A DNA stretch of 64,000 nt, taken from positions 2,976,001 to 3,040,000 of the forward strand of contig NC_008699.1 in NCBI RefSeq assembly GCF_000015265.1, read 5' to 3'. Below are positions 1 to 8,665 of the stretch, piece by piece. The position numbers and the translations under genes are program-made. Within the stretch, counting starts at the first letter, position 1. Each line of letters begins with the position of its first letter. The notes beneath the pieces are model-generated. The model saw only the letters and a program-made list of their open reading frames with translations, was not told where the DNA came from and ran no database searches. The stretch comes from Nocardioides sp. JS614 (lineage in GTDB: Bacteria; Actinomycetota; Actinomycetes; Propionibacteriales; Nocardioidaceae).

Positions 1-5
1 ACTGG

Positions 6-3000
6 TCAGCCGGCGAGGCGACTCCAGGTCGAGCCGATCTCGCTCCAGGGGCCGACTGCGGCGACCGCACCGTCGACGAGGACCACGACCCGGTCGGCGC
101 GGGCGAGCGCCGCACGCTTCGAGCTGGCGCCGATCACCGTCGTACGCCGCTCGCGCAGCGCGTCCCAGAGCTCGATCTCGGTGGCGGCGTCGAGCGCGCT
201 GGAGACGTCGTCGGCGAGAAGCAGCTCGGCGTCGGCAGCCAGCGCCCGGGCCAGGGCGAGCCGCTGGACCTGCCCGCCGGAGAGCCGGACGCCGCGGTGG
301 CCGACGAGGGCGTCCTTCCCGCCGGCCTCCTCGATGTCGCGATCCAGCCGCGCAGCGGCGACCGGGTCGTCGAACGCGCGGCGGTGACTCAGCAGGACGT
401 TGTCGGAGAAGCTGCCCGACAGCACCCGCGGCACCTGCGCGACGTGGGCGACCTGGGCCGGCCTGAGGAAGGACTGGGGGTCGGTGACCTCCCGACCGTT
501 CCAGCGCAGCCCGCCGGCGTGTTCGATCAGGCCCGCGAGGGCCGAGAGCAGGCTGGACTTGCCGGAGCCCACCTGCCCGACGAGCAGCACCAGCTCGCCG
601 GCCGTCACGGTGAGGTCCACGTTGGTCACGCCGATCGTGCCGTCGTCGTGGATCGCCGAGAAGCCGGACAGCTCCAGGCGCTCCAGCGGCACCCGCTGGA
701 CCGGCTCCGGCTCCGGCGCCTCGCCGGTCACGAGGTCCACGCCCGCCGGCAGGTCCATCAGGTCGGCACCGGCCGCGAATCGGCTCGTCTCCTGCTGCCA
801 GGCACGCGTGCCGGGCGCCTCGGTGACCACCATCCCGGCCACCCGGCCGAACCAATCGAAGCCGCCGACCGCGTTCGCGACGAGCAGGGCGATCGCGAGG
901 CTCCAGCCACCCCGGAAGTAGATCGCCCACGACGCCACGACCCCGCACTGCACCATCACCATCGGCACCCCGTCGAGGACGGCCTGCACCCGGTGCTCCT
1001 TCACCGCCGCGCTGACGCGGCCGGAGTCGACGTGGCGCAGGTGGGCGTGGATCTCGGGGATGGCGGCGGCCAGCTTGACGGTGCGCACCGAGTCGAGCGC
1101 CGAGACGAGCGCGCGCCCGAAGCCCGCCCGGGCCGTGGACGACGCGGCCGCCGACCGGCCGGCGATCGGCCGGCCCAGCGTCGAGGCGAGTGCCGAGGTG
1201 ACCATCACGGCGAGCAGCACGGCGCCGGCCATCCAGGTGCCGGCGAGCACCGCGGTGAAGCTGGCGATGAGCAGCCCGTTGATGAAGTCGACCCAACGGT
1301 CGGCGTAGCGCGCGTAGCGGTCGGCGTCCATCGACCGGGCCACCACCTCGCCGGCCGGCGTCCGGGCGAGCCGGCGCTCCCGGGTCTGGCCGTGCAGCAC
1401 CGACATCCGGGCGCGGAGCATGACCTCGATCCACCACCGCGGGTAGCGCCAGAAGGCGTTGGCCAGCATGACGGGCGCGGCGAGCAGGCTCACCACGACC
1501 GCCCCGGTCAGCCAGACGGGGCTCCCACCCTGGCGCAGGTCCTCGACGACCCGGCCCCAGAGCAGCCCGGTGACGGCACCCTGGGCACCGGTGAGCGCGG
1601 CGAGCAGGAACAGCAGCGCCCCCAGGACGCCCCAGGCCGGGCGGATGGCGAGCGCGTGCGCGGTCCCGCGCGCCAGCGACGGGCCGGTGCCGACGTCGTC
1701 GAGCTCCGGGGGCGGCCCGGAGCGCCGGCGTACGCCGACTCCGCTGGGAGCACCCGCCGAGAGCGCGGCCGCGGTCGCGCCCCTGGCGTCGAGCCCCTCC
1801 CCTGCGGGCAGGTCGTGGCCGTGGTCGGTGCGGCTGGCGGCCAGCAGGTCGCGGAACGGCCCCGGAGCCACGGCGAGGGCGGCCCGGGCACCCTGCTGGA
1901 CGACGCGTCCACGCTCGAGGACGGCGACCAGGGGGGCGCGCTCGATCGTGGACAGCCGGTGGGCGACGAGGATGCCGGTCCGGTCCGCCAGCAGCCGGTC
2001 GGCTGCGGCGACCACCCGGCGCTCCGTGAGTGGGTCCATCCGCGCGGTGGCCTCGTCGAGCACGACCACACGGACGTCACGCACCAGCAGGCGGGCGAAC
2101 GCGACGAGCTGCTCCTCCCCCGCCGAGAGCGAGGTGCCGCCGGGGCCGAGGACGGTGTCGAGGCCGTCCGGCAGGCCGGCGACCCAGCCCCCCAGGCCCA
2201 GCTCGTCGACCGCCGCCTCCACGATGCCGCGCGGGACCTCGGCGAACAGGGCGATGTTCTCGGCGAGGGTGCCCGCGAGGATCTCGGTCCGCTGGGTGAC
2301 CACGCCGACCGAGCGGCGCAGCCGCTGGAGGTCCAGGTCCCGCACGTCGGCGCCGCCGAGGAACACCGAGCCGCGCGGCGGCTCCATGGCGCGCGACACG
2401 AGCGCGGCCAGGGTCGACTTCCCGGATCCGGTGCGACCGACCAGGGCGATGGTCTGGCCCGCGGGGACCCGCAGGTCGATGCCCTGCAGCGCGAACGCCC
2501 CCTCGACGTAGGAGAAGTCGAGGCCACGCAGCTCCAGGTCGAGGGGCCCCTCTGGCAGCGAGCTCCCACCCTCCGGCTCGGGCGGGACGGCCAGCATCTG
2601 GCGCAGCCGGATGACGGCGCCGAGGCCGGCCTGCAGGTCCGGCAGGTGGTTGGCCGCCATCGCGATCTGGCCGACGAAGGTCGACGTGACCAGGAAGAGC
2701 GTCACCACCTCGGCGACGGACAGGCTGCCGCCGGAGGTGAGGGCGACCCCGGCGACGGCGATGCCGGCCAGCAGGGCGTGGAGCAGGACGCCCGCGCGGC
2801 GTACCAGGCGGCTCTCGATGTCGAGGACGGCCCGGAACTTGGCGTGCACGTCCGCGGAGAGCCGCGCCACCCGGCGCAGCACGTGGGCCTGGCCGAGGCT
2901 GGTGCGCAGGTCGTCGCGACCGGCGATCCCCTCCTCGAGGGCGGCGGCGTGATCGGTCCAGGCCATCTCCTCGACGACCTTGCGCCGTGAGATCTCGCCG

Positions 3001-3563
3001 AGCAGCGACCGGATGGCCAGCCAGGTGATGCCGGCGAGCACGGGGAAAAGGATGAACGACGGCCACCAGGTGATGCCCGCGACGACCCACATCGGGAGCG
3101 CGCCGAAGAGGGTGCGGGCGAGCATCCAGATCTGCCACCGGACCAGGTTGCCGACCTCGTGGGTGTCGTCGTCGATCCGGTCGAGCACCTCCCCGACCGC
3201 CTGCTCGCTCAGCGCGGGCAGGGGCTGGCTCAGCGCCGCACGGAGCAGGTCCTCACGGAGCCGGCCCTCGGCGCGGTCCGAGCAGCCGACCCAGGCGACC
3301 TTCCCGGTGGTGTCGACGATGGCCGCACCGATGACGCAGAGCGCGAGCAGCCAGACCAGGCCGCGAGTCGGGTCCTCGGCGAGACGTCCGGCCACGACCG
3401 TGCCCAGCGTCATCCCGACCGCGGCCACCGCCGAGGCAGTCAGCGCGGTGATCGCCACCGGGCTCTTCAACCGGCGCGCGTCGATCCTCCGGGACGGGTC
3501 GACCGCGGGAGGGGCCAAGGGCTGCTGGTCCGGTGTGGCGGGGGCGGTCGTGGTCGTGGTCAT
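6..3563 (-). CDS. Fused two-half ABC exporter, asymmetric ATP sites
   Basis: A 1185-residue protein carrying two complete ABC-exporter halves: membrane domain (about 35-310), ATPase (about 340-560), membrane domain (about 640-900), ATPase (about 960-1180). ATPase 1 has Walker A GRTGSGKST near 378 and a normal LDEAT Walker B, but its signature is LSAGE. ATPase 2 has Walker A GQVGSGKSS near 998 and a canonical LSGGQ near 1095, but Walker B reads LLADDV, with Asp in the catalytic Glu position, and the switch His (VAHR in half 1) is lost (GASS). Together these give one consensus and one degenerate ATP site, as in known heterodimeric exporters, here on a single chain. The substrate is unknown and the neighbours do not suggest one. 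ATG start at 3563; the gene ends just inside the window. Confidence 0.93.
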   Translation of the reverse strand: MTTTTTAPATPDQQPLAPPAVDPSRRIDARRLKSPVAITALTASAVAAVGMTLGTVVAGRLAEDPTRGLVWLLALCVIGAAIVDTTGKVAWVGCSDRAEGRLREDLLRAALSQPLPALSEQAVGEVLDRIDDDTHEVGNLVRWQIWMLARTLFGALPMWVVAGITWWPSFILFPVLAGITWLAIRSLLGEISRRKVVEEMAWTDHAAALEEGIAGRDDLRTSLGQAHVLRRVARLSADVHAKFRAVLDIESRLVRRAGVLLHALLAGIAVAGVALTSGGSLSVAEVVTLFLVTSTFVGQIAMAANHLPDLQAGLGAVIRLRQMLAVPPEPEGGSSLPEGPLDLELRGLDFSYVEGAFALQGIDLRVPAGQTIALVGRTGSGKSTLAALVSRAMEPPRGSVFLGGADVRDLDLQRLRRSVGVVTQRTEILAGTLAENIALFAEVPRGIVEAAVDELGLGGWVAGLPDGLDTVLGPGGTSLSAGEEQLVAFARLLVRDVRVVVLDEATARMDPLTERRVVAAADRLLADRTGILVAHRLSTIERAPLVAVLERGRVVQQGARAALAVAPGPFRDLLAASRTDHGHDLPAGEGLDARGATAAALSAGAPSGVGVRRRSGPPPELDDVGTGPSLARGTAHALAIRPAWGVLGALLFLLAALTGAQGAVTGLLWGRVVEDLRQGGSPVWLTGAVVVSLLAAPVMLANAFWRYPRWWIEVMLRARMSVLHGQTRERRLARTPAGEVVARSMDADRYARYADRWVDFINGLLIASFTAVLAGTWMAGAVLLAVMVTSALASTLGRPIAGRSAAASSTARAGFGRALVSALDSVRTVKLAAAIPEIHAHLRHVDSGRVSAAVKEHRVQAVLDGVPMVMVQCGVVASWAIYFRGGWSLAIALLVANAVGGFDWFGRVAGMVVTEAPGTRAWQQETSRFAAGADLMDLPAGVDLVTGEAPEPEPVQRVPLERLELSGFSAIHDDGTIGVTNVDLTVTAGELVLLVGQVGSGKSSLLSALAGLIEHAGGLRWNGREVTDPQSFLRPAQVAHVAQVPRVLSGSFSDNVLLSHRRAFDDPVAAARLDRDIEEAGGKDALVGHRGVRLSGGQVQRLALARALAADAELLLADDVSSALDAATEIELWDALRERRTTVIGASSKRAALARADRVVVLVDGAVAAVGPWSEIGSTWSRLAG

Positions 3564-3616
3564 CGCACGACCACGCTATGCGGAACCGCCGACGTTCTCC
3601 CCTGGTTTTTCCTGCG

Positions 3617-3941
3617 TCAGGCCGGCTCTAGGAGCCGCGTCACACCCCCGAGGTCGAACACCCGGCGGGCCGGCGGACTCGGCTGCACCACCCGGATCAC
3701 CTGGCCACGGAGGGCGGCCAGCTGCCGCGCGGCGACGAGCACCGCGATGCCGCGCGCCGACATGAACGTGGTGTCCGCCAGGTCGACCTCGATCACAGGA
3801 TGGCCGTCGGCGATCAGGCGCCACAGCTTGCCGGCCAGGTCCGGCGCGGTTCACGAGGTCGACGTCCCCGCGGACTCGCACGATCGGGTGGCCGTCGACC
3901 CGGTCGATCCTGTCGACGCTCGAGAGTTTCATCTTCACCAT
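3617..3941 (-). pseudogene. STAS-domain anti-sigma antagonist, single-base frameshift
   Basis: Reading from the ATG at 3941 gives a typical STAS beginning (HPIVRVRGDVDLVN). The frame then becomes arginine- and proline-rich noise. The good STAS frame resumes one base over, as DLAGKLWRLIADGHPVIEV, then the phosphoacceptor region ADTTFMSARGIAVLV, and ends at a TGA at 3617-3619. The two halves join cleanly if one C is removed from the run around 3861-3866. Family members are small (about 100 residues) cytoplasmic proteins that bind anti-sigma kinases. No kinase gene is adjacent. The start could instead be the ATG at 3932. Either this is a real pseudogene or there is a base-call error in the assembly. 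Confidence 0.75.
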
Positions 3942-4089
3942 CGCCTTCCGGCATGGACGCTCCACCAAGAACGGTGACGCCATGGATGGCGAGACTCGAG
4001 GGATCCTCAGTGCTCCCGACACTACGTCGGTGTCGCACGGACCGACACACCCGCACAGGTGTGCTCACAGTCGCCGGAGGCTGGGTGAC

Positions 4090-4095
4090 TAGCGT
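4090..4095 (+). promoter_or_regulatory. -10 box TAGCGT of a leaderless promoter
   Basis: TAGCGT lies 7 bases before the ATG at 4103. With no ribosome-binding site between them, this fits the actinobacterial leaderless pattern and supports that start. Confidence 0.55.
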
Positions 4096-4102
4096 GACGC
4101 GC

Positions 4103-4387
4103 ATGTCCACCAAGTCAGAACGGCGGGCGGCGCACGAATCTGTCGCGGCCTACCATCAGGCCCGCCTGGCCGAGCTCGTCGAGCGGGTCGGCGACGGCAT
4201 CGATCGGTTCCGCGCCGGCGAACTCGAGGCGTTCGAAGTCGACGAGGTCATCTTCCAGTACAGCCGCGCCGCCAAGGAACTCTGGAAGTTCTGCAACTAC
4301 TTGAACGTGGAGATAGCCGCACGGATCATTGCCGACGACCCACCGAACGACTGGTGGGAACGAGGTGCCCCGAGACGGCGCGACTGA
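4103..4387 (+). CDS. Small conserved-looking protein of unknown function
   Basis: Encodes 94 residues, soluble and highly charged, with mostly helical composition: a glutamate/alanine-rich first half followed by an aromatic stretch KELWKFCNYLN and a WWERGAPRRRD tail. No signal peptide, membrane segment or known motif is visible, and I do not recognise the family. The ATG at 4103 is favoured because a TAGCGT -10 box sits 7 bases upstream. The gene stands alone between the broken STAS gene and the truncated HNH gene. GC-rich third positions support it being coding. Confidence 0.6.
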   Translation: MSTKSERRAAHESVAAYHQARLAELVERVGDGIDRFRAGELEAFEVDEVIFQYSRAAKELWKFCNYLNVEIAARIIADDPPNDWWERGAPRRRD

Positions 4388-4522
4388 GACGCTGACGACG
4401 GCCCGCGAAGACCGGGCCCCGGGCTGCGGCGGGCGGGTGGTGGCGGTTGACGGCAGCTACGGGGACGGCGGGCGCTGGGTCGCCGTCTGCTCCCGGGTCA
4501 CTGACCGATACCCCAGACCCTC

Positions 4523-5290
4523 TTGACCCGGCTCGGCAAACACCTCTACGAAGTCATCGCCCCCGAGGAGGCCGACGCCCACGAAGCCGCCCTCCTCGAG
4601 AAGGAGGAAGCCGCCGCGGCCCGCGCCTGCCACCTGACCATGGTCGACGACGGACACGGCAAGACCCGCGGGGTCTTCACGATCCCGACCCTCCACGGCG
4701 CCGCGCTGCGCAAGATGCTGCACGCCCTGGCCGCCCCCAAACACCTCGCCGCCACCCAAGGAGCAGGAGCCGAACGCCGACCCACCCCCGAAGCCCTGGG
4801 CCAGGCCCTGCGCGAGCTCCTCGAGCGCTACCCCGCCCACCAGCTCCCCCACACCGGCGGCATCAGCGCCACCATGGTCGTACTCCTCGACCTCGACACC
4901 CTCCTCGGCCGGCTGGAGAAAGCCGGGATCCTCGAGACCGGGGACAAGATCTCCCCCACCCAAGCCCGCCGCCTCGCCTGCGAAGCAGGCATCATCCCCG
5001 CCGTCCTCGACGGCAACTCCCAACCCCTCGACCTCGGCCGCAAGCGCCGCCTGTTCACCGACTACCAGCGGATCGCGCTGCTCGTCCGCGACCACGGCTG
5101 CCGCGCCGACGGCTGCGACCGCACCACCGGACTCCACGCCCACCACAAGACCCGCTGGACCGACGGCGGCCCCACCGACCTCGCCAACGCCATCACCCTG
5201 TGCCCCTGGCACCACGCACGAGCCCACGACGACTCCTACCGCACCACCCACCACCCCAACGGCACCATCACCTACCACCGACGCACGTAG
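4523..5290 (+). pseudogene. DUF222/HNH endonuclease, 5'-truncated
   Basis: The 255-residue open frame matches the C-terminal part of the abundant actinobacterial DUF222-HNH proteins. The DUF222 end (about 1-165) is followed by an HNH nuclease domain with CRADGCDR, LHAHHKTRWTDGG and LCPWHHARAHD, so the zinc Cys/His and catalytic His residues are present. Family members are usually about 400-450 residues. Here the first usable start is TTG at 4523, already inside the LGKHLYEVIAPE segment, and no upstream frame (4388-4522) continues the family sequence. Most likely this is a remnant whose N-terminus was deleted. Such genes are multi-copy in these genomes and recombine readily. Some translation from the TTG cannot be excluded. 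Confidence 0.7.
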
Positions 5291-5353
5291 ACCGACCCGG
5301 TATGACTCCCTTACCGTCTGCCCCGGCTGGGTCAAGCCCATCACAGCCCGGAC

Positions 5354-5359
5354 TAGGGT
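5354..5359 (+). promoter_or_regulatory. -10 box TAGGGT of a leaderless promoter
   Basis: TAGGGT ends 7 bases before the GTG at 5367, the spacing expected for a leaderless actinobacterial mRNA. It is used here to choose the methyltransferase start. Confidence 0.55.
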
Positions 5360-5366
5360 CGAGCAC

Positions 5367-5990
5367 GTGCACGAACACCAGGGATTCGACGACCGGGCAG
5401 CGACGTGGGACGACGACCCGGACCACGAGAGGCGGCAGGTGGCGGTGGCCAGGGCCATCGAGGAGGCCGTGAGCCTGGATCCTCGGATGAGCGCGGTCGA
5501 CATCGGCGGTGGCACCGGGCGGCTGAGCATCCTGCTTGCCGATCGGGTCGGTTCGGTGGTGGTGACCGACCCCTCCGCTGGCATGGTGCGGGTCGCACGG
5601 GAGCGGATCGCGGCGGCAGGTCTCGGTGACCGCCTGCGCGCGGTCCAGGCAGACCTGACGGTCGACCGGATCGAGGGGACCTACGACGTGGTGTGGAGCT
5701 CCATGGCCCTGCACCACGTCCGGGACCTCGATCGGCTGCTGCGGTCCGTGGCGGAGCTCTTGGTCGAGGGTGGCCGGCTCGCCATCGCAGACCTCGAGAA
5801 GGACGCCGACGGCGCCTTCCACGCCGACCGGGTCGACTTCGACGGGCACCACGGCTTCGACCGGGGCGACCTTGCCGAGCGGCTGGCCCGCGCCGGCTTC
5901 GCCGACGTCAGCTTCCTCGACGCCACGACCATCCTCAAGGATGACCGCGAGTTCGGTCTGTTCCTGTGCACGGCCACCAAAGGTCCGTGA
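5367..5990 (+). CDS. Class I SAM-dependent methyltransferase
   Basis: Encodes 207 residues. Motif I DIGGGTGRL (about 45-53) binds S-adenosylmethionine, VVVTDPSAGM gives the acidic residue of motif II, and YDVVWSSMALHHVRD plus LLVEGGRLAIADLEKD match the UbiE/Methyltransf_11 core. The acceptor substrate cannot be read from the sequence. The GTG start sits directly behind a leaderless -10 box. It is a single gene, convergent with the secreted-protein gene (7 bases between stops). Cytoplasmic. Confidence 0.85.
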   Translation: MHEHQGFDDRAATWDDDPDHERRQVAVARAIEEAVSLDPRMSAVDIGGGTGRLSILLADRVGSVVVTDPSAGMVRVARERIAAAGLGDRLRAVQADLTVDRIEGTYDVVWSSMALHHVRDLDRLLRSVAELLVEGGRLAIADLEKDADGAFHADRVDFDGHHGFDRGDLAERLARAGFADVSFLDATTILKDDREFGLFLCTATKGP

Positions 5991-5996
5991 GCCGGG

Positions 5997-7295
5997 CTAC
6001 CCGGGGAAGACGCCGCAGCCGGGCGGGTACGACGCGTAGTAGGACTGGTCGAACAGCTTGACCGTGCCGAGCGCCGCTGAGAGGCCGAAGAACTCGGCGG
6101 TGGCTCCTGCGGTGCTCAGGATCTGGTACTTGCGGGTGTCGCAGCCGGCGCCGTACGTCGCGATGCCGGTCTGGCCGACCAGGGTGACGTGGCCGGCGAT
6201 GTTGAGGCCCTTGGTGCCCATGCCGAGCTCGAGCTGTGGGAGCTGGGCGCCGAAGACGAAGCTGATCGGTCCCGTGGCGACGGCCTCCGCGGCGCCGAGG
6301 ATGATCTTGCCGAGCCCCTCGAGGACGCCCTGGCTGGTGGTGGCACCGCTGTTGGACAGGCTGAAGCCGCTGTTCCCGTCGTACTCGAGCGTGTAGCTCC
6401 CGGCGAGCTCCTGGTCGAAGCCGGAGAACCCGGCGCTGGCGAAGAACGCCACCTTGATGCCGACGTAGAAGGGGACCGCGCCGACCATGAACGGGACGGC
6501 GACCTCGACCGGCAGCGTGACCTTGATGCCGCCGGCCTGGCCGAGCCCGAACGCAGAGATCGGCTTCGCCGTGTAGCCGAGCTCGAACTTCCCCTTGACG
6601 TTGTTCGCGGCCCACTGGGCGCTGCCGAGCTTGCCCTTGTCGATGTCGATCGCGCCGGCCGTCCGCAGGTTGGTGAGGCTGCCGGTGATGCTGACCTCGA
6701 GCTCGATCGGCTTCTCGCGGGTGATTGCGATCTTCACCGCCATCGCGGTCTTCGACGGCGTGAAGGTCGCGGACCAGCCGTAGCCCTCGATCTGGCCGCT
6801 GAGGGTGAAGCTGCCGTCGGCCGCGCGGGCACCCGGCCGCAGCGGAACCCCGGCTCCGCTCACCGGGAACGCCTTGGCCCAGTTCAGCGCCGAGTCCCAG
6901 GCGAGCGTGCCGTCGGCCACGAAGTCGGTCAGCGACGCGTCGGTGGTCTTCACGACCAGGCGGGTCCGGACGATCTTCACGGACAAGACGTTGCGCACGG
7001 CCACCCGCTCGAGCAGCATGACCGAGCCCTTCTGCAGCTTCCGCAGGGCCTGGGTGCGCTTCTTGAACGTGTACGTCGCACCGTCCTTCGAGACCCGCAT
7101 CAGCTGGTCGCGCACGAGCGCCGCGGGCACGACCACGGTGTTCGGCGTGTAGGTGACGGCGCCGGCCTTCCCAGGCGTCGCGGACGCCGGAGCCGCGGTG
7201 GCGGGGGCGGGTCCCCCAGCCGCCCCGACGCCGGAGAGCGCCAGGCTGAGAGCGGCGACCGCAGCCGCCAGGATCCGTCGGGACGAGCGCGCCAT
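5997..7295 (-). CDS. Secreted protein of unknown family
   Basis: Encodes 432 residues with an N-terminal signal peptide (twin Arg/Ser start, hydrophobic about 8-28, Ala-rich cleavage region) and no later strong membrane helix. The mature part is rich in Gly, Thr and Val with alternating hydrophobic residues, suggesting a beta-rich extracellular fold. The C-terminus has two cysteines (GAGCDTRK and PPGCGVFPG) that could form a disulfide. I recognise no catalytic motif and no family. An ATG start at 7295 precedes the signal sequence. The gene stands alone on the minus strand, with a 113-base spacer to the next gene. Confidence 0.8.
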   Translation of the reverse strand: MARSSRRILAAAVAALSLALSGVGAAGGPAPATAAPASATPGKAGAVTYTPNTVVVPAALVRDQLMRVSKDGATYTFKKRTQALRKLQKGSVMLLERVAVRNVLSVKIVRTRLVVKTTDASLTDFVADGTLAWDSALNWAKAFPVSGAGVPLRPGARAADGSFTLSGQIEGYGWSATFTPSKTAMAVKIAITREKPIELEVSITGSLTNLRTAGAIDIDKGKLGSAQWAANNVKGKFELGYTAKPISAFGLGQAGGIKVTLPVEVAVPFMVGAVPFYVGIKVAFFASAGFSGFDQELAGSYTLEYDGNSGFSLSNSGATTSQGVLEGLGKIILGAAEAVATGPISFVFGAQLPQLELGMGTKGLNIAGHVTLVGQTGIATYGAGCDTRKYQILSTAGATAEFFGLSAALGTVKLFDQSYYASYPPGCGVFPG

Positions 7296-7408
7296 GGCAC
7301 ACCTCCGCAGAGATCGGAGCCCCGAGACGAGTTGCCGTCAGGCTATGCCCGGCGCCGCCGCGGGGTCCGGGAGTACGGCGTGACGTTGCCGACACCCGTC
7401 ACCGGCCG

Positions 7409-7906
7409 CTACTCCAGGTATGCCGCGGTGCTGCCGCCGAGCTCCATGGCCGGCAGCCCGAGCTTGCGGTGGTCCCACGAGCGGACCCGCTGCGGGTCCA
7501 GCCGGACGACGACGCGGTTGTGGGCCATGAACTCCACGAACGGCTTCATCTCCTCGGAGTACGGGCCGTTGTAGCGCTCGAAGATGTTCACGCACACGTC
7601 CCAGACGACCGACTCGTCCTCGATCACCTCGGCGGTGCCCTCGATCGCGACGCCGCGGAGCTGGTCGTAGGTGTGGCCGGCTTCGACCAGGAAGCTGCAG
7701 CGCGGGTCGCGGCGCAGGTTCACGGTCTTCTGTGCCTTGCGCTTGGTCTCGAACCAGATGTGGTCGTCGTGGACGGCGTACCACATGCCGACCAGGTGGA
7801 TCTGGCCCTGTGGACCGAACGTGCCGAGCGTGCACGAGCGCTGCTGGTGGAGGAACTCGACCTGCTCGTCGTGACTCATCACGACCTGGGCGCGCTGGTT
7901 GGCCAC
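7409..7906 (-). CDS. PPOX-class (FMN/F420-binding split-barrel) protein
   Basis: Encodes 165 residues with the pyridoxamine-phosphate-oxidase-like split barrel: RSCTLGTFGPQGQIHLVGMWYAV at the N-terminus, WFETKRKAQKTVNLRRDPRCSFLVE in the cofactor region and IEGTAEVIED after it. Many actinobacterial relatives use F420 or bind flavin or heme to reduce or shuttle small molecules. The exact cofactor is not visible. GTG start at 7906, only 3 bases after the stop of the upstream SDR, so it is the last gene of the KstR-headed catabolic unit 10786-7409. This placement hints at a role in sterol metabolism. Confidence 0.8.
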   Translation of the reverse strand: MANQRAQVVMSHDEQVEFLHQQRSCTLGTFGPQGQIHLVGMWYAVHDDHIWFETKRKAQKTVNLRRDPRCSFLVEAGHTYDQLRGVAIEGTAEVIEDESVVWDVCVNIFERYNGPYSEEMKPFVEFMAHNRVVVRLDPQRVRSWDHRKLGLPAMELGGSTAAYLE

Positions 7907-7909
7907 GCC

Positions 7910-8665
7910 TCAGCCGCCGAAGGCGTGGGTCGCCGTGACGCCGCCGTCGATCGCGATCTCGGCGCCGTTGACGTACGCCGACTCGTCGCTGGCGAGGTAG
8001 ACGTACAGCGGCGCGATGTCGTCCGGGTACCCGACCCGGCGCAGCGGGACCTTGGCGGCGCCGTACTCCATCGCGGCGTCGCCGCCGTGCACGCGGGTCA
8101 TCGGGGTGTCGATCATGCCGGGGTGCACCGAGTTGACGCGGATGCCCTGGGGGCCGAGCTCCATCGCGGCGCACTTGGTCATCCCGCGGATCGCCCACTT
8201 GGTCGCGGCGTACGCCGTGCAGCCGGCCATGCCGGCCAGGCCCTCGACCGAGGAGGCGTTGATGATCGAGCCGCCGCCGTGCTCCCGCATCGTGCGGCTG
8301 ACGGCGTTCATGCCGAGGAAGCAGCCGAGCTGGTTGACCCGCCAGAGCAGCTCGACCTCGTCGACCGGCATCTTCTCGATCTCGCCGAACCGCAGGATGC
8401 CGGCGTTGTTGGCCAGCACGTTGACCGGGCCGAACCGCTGGCCGGTGTCCTCGACCAGCGCGGTCCAGGAGGCCTGGTCGCTGACGTCGTGGTCGATGAA
8501 GTGGGCGGTGTCGCCCAGCTCGGCGGCGAGCTCCTGGCCCTGCTCCTTGGCGATGTCGGCGATCACCACGCGGGCGCCCTCGGCCACGAAGGCGCGGCTG
8601 ATGCCGGCCCCCTGGCCCTGCGCACCGCCGGTCACGATCGCGACCTTCCCCTGCAGCCGGTTCAT
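7910..8665 (-). CDS. SDR, 3-alpha/20-beta-hydroxysteroid dehydrogenase-like
   Basis: Encodes 251 residues of a classical short-chain dehydrogenase: TGGAQGQGAG nucleotide loop (about 12-21), ANNAG, catalytic Ser in INASSVEG and YAATK. The pattern GSIINASSVEGLAG plus the CTAYAATKWAIRGMTK and HPGMIDTPMT segments resemble mycobacterial FabG3 (Rv2002), a 3-alpha/20-beta-hydroxysteroid dehydrogenase. The ATG at 8663-8665 overlaps the TGA of the upstream Hsd4A-like gene (ATGA), so the two are translationally coupled. With the KstR operator upstream of the unit, a hydroxysteroid substrate is likely. The specific position oxidised is not established. Confidence 0.85.
   Translation of the reverse strand: MNRLQGKVAIVTGGAQGQGAGISRAFVAEGARVVIADIAKEQGQELAAELGDTAHFIDHDVSDQASWTALVEDTGQRFGPVNVLANNAGILRFGEIEKMPVDEVELLWRVNQLGCFLGMNAVSRTMREHGGGSIINASSVEGLAGMAGCTAYAATKWAIRGMTKCAAMELGPQGIRVNSVHPGMIDTPMTRVHGGDAAMEYGAAKVPLRRVGYPDDIAPLYVYLASDESAYVNGAEIAIDGGVTATHAFGG

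Noticed and set aside
297..2990. Long open frame opposite the ABC transporter
   Set aside because: It lies antisense to a protein with complete ABC motifs. Its translation is Arg/Gly/His/Asp-rich with no domain, an artefact of high GC third positions.
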